Positions 6,292-6,498 of a stretch of DNA of 6,498 nucleotides are shown in pieces. Position numbers and translations under genes: made by a program. The notes below the pieces were generated by a model, which did not search any database, was not told the DNA's origin, and worked only from the letters and a program-made list of their open reading frames with translations. How positions within the stretch are numbered: the first letter of the stretch is position 1; every line of letters starts with the position of its first letter. This stretch comes from Gammaproteobacteria bacterium (GTDB taxonomy: Bacteria > Pseudomonadota > Gammaproteobacteria > Pseudomonadales > Azotimanducaceae): the NCBI GenBank assembly GCA_028821035.1, contig JAPPHP010000300.1:1-6498 (forward strand). The letters run 5' to 3'.

Positions 6292-6498
6292 ATGACGGTC
6301 ACGAGGATGAGCGAAGCAACGGCGATCGAACCCACGGCGGCGGCTCCGTCCGCGGCTGAACACGCGACCGCGATGGCACGGTACACCGCGGAGGGCCAGT
6401 CCCGGGCCCGCGCCATCGGCAACCGCGGACCCATTAGCGTCGAGGCCACCGGCCGCCACGCGCAGGACATACTGGGCGCGTACTGGCGTCACGGCGTA
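6292..6498 (+). CDS. N-terminal part of a probable phytanoyl-CoA dioxygenase family protein (3' end outside window)
   Basis: The frame runs from ATG 6292 to the right edge without a stop (69 codons). The first ~25 residues are Ala/Thr-rich and low in complexity. The part from about residue 29 (ARYTAEGQSRARAIGNRGPI...GRHAQDILGAYWRHGV) resembles the start of bacterial phytanoyl-CoA dioxygenase-like proteins, where a 'NRGP...ILxAYxRHGF' stretch precedes the first core strand. Such enzymes are Fe(II)/2-oxoglutarate oxygenases, but the metal-binding HxD...H residues would lie beyond the window, so the assignment rests on a short, moderately remembered resemblance. The start is uncertain: ATG 6292, 6307 and 6373 are all in frame and none has a clear Shine-Dalgarno. 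The poorly conserved first residues make 6373 possible. Confidence 0.5.
   Translation, partial: MTVTRMSEATAIEPTAAAPSAAEHATAMARYTAEGQSRARAIGNRGPISVEATGRHAQDILGAYWRHGV

Noticed and set aside
6263..6295. Ten-codon reading frame ending in ATGA overlap with the last gene, as a regulatory leader peptide
   Set aside because: No Shine-Dalgarno, no notable codon run, and it is simply the tail of a longer shadow frame; nothing supports translation.
5397..6470. 357-residue minus-strand open frame across the ATPase and following gene
   Set aside because: Antisense to the ATPase, which has intact Walker A and B and DUF4143 motifs; the antisense product shows no domain.

Overview
The window is GC-rich, densely packed bacterial DNA with short intergenic gaps, Shine-Dalgarno sequences before several genes and several overlapping gene pairs. 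No rRNA, tRNA or taxon-specific marker is present. The gene families (isoquinoline 1-oxidoreductase-type molybdenum enzyme, Nu-class/YfcG-like glutathione transferase, acyl-CoA dehydrogenase-fold flavoenzyme, probable phytanoyl-CoA dioxygenase-type oxygenase) suit a metabolically versatile, aerobic Gram-negative bacterium, perhaps a proteobacterium. That placement is inference.

Layout, left to right. (1) 1-452 (+): the C-terminal end of an acyl-CoA dehydrogenase/flavin monooxygenase-fold protein cut by the window edge. (2) 515-3408 (-): a tight three-gene run, read right to left. It contains iorA (2Fe-2S subunit), iorB (molybdopterin subunit with a Tat signal; ATGA overlap with iorA) and a small HicB-like protein whose ATG directly follows the iorB stop codon. 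(3) 3409-3545: a divergent intergenic region with two sets of short tandem repeats. (4) 3546-5026 (+): a TTG-initiated YfcG-like glutathione transferase and, with a GTGA overlap, a histidine phosphatase. (5) 5040-5090: a perfect 12-bp inverted repeat that contains the -35 box of a good sigma70-like promoter, whose predicted start point is the A of the next start codon. (6) 5091-6221 (+): an AAA/DUF4143 ATPase with a winged-helix-like segment and a C-terminal PD-(D/E)XK-like region. (7) 6292-end (+): the first 69 codons of another gene, tentatively a phytanoyl-CoA dioxygenase family enzyme.

How the genes may work together. IorA and IorB form one molybdenum hydroxylase: IorB holds the molybdenum cofactor and catalytic Glu, and IorA holds two 2Fe-2S clusters. 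No FAD subunit or cytochrome partner is in the window. The glutathione transferase and phosphatase are translationally coupled, but no common pathway is evident. The ATPase looks like an independent, single-gene, probably self-regulated unit. The most interesting signal is its palindromic operator/leaderless promoter. The rest is mostly accessory metabolism, and I see no clear multi-gene novel system.
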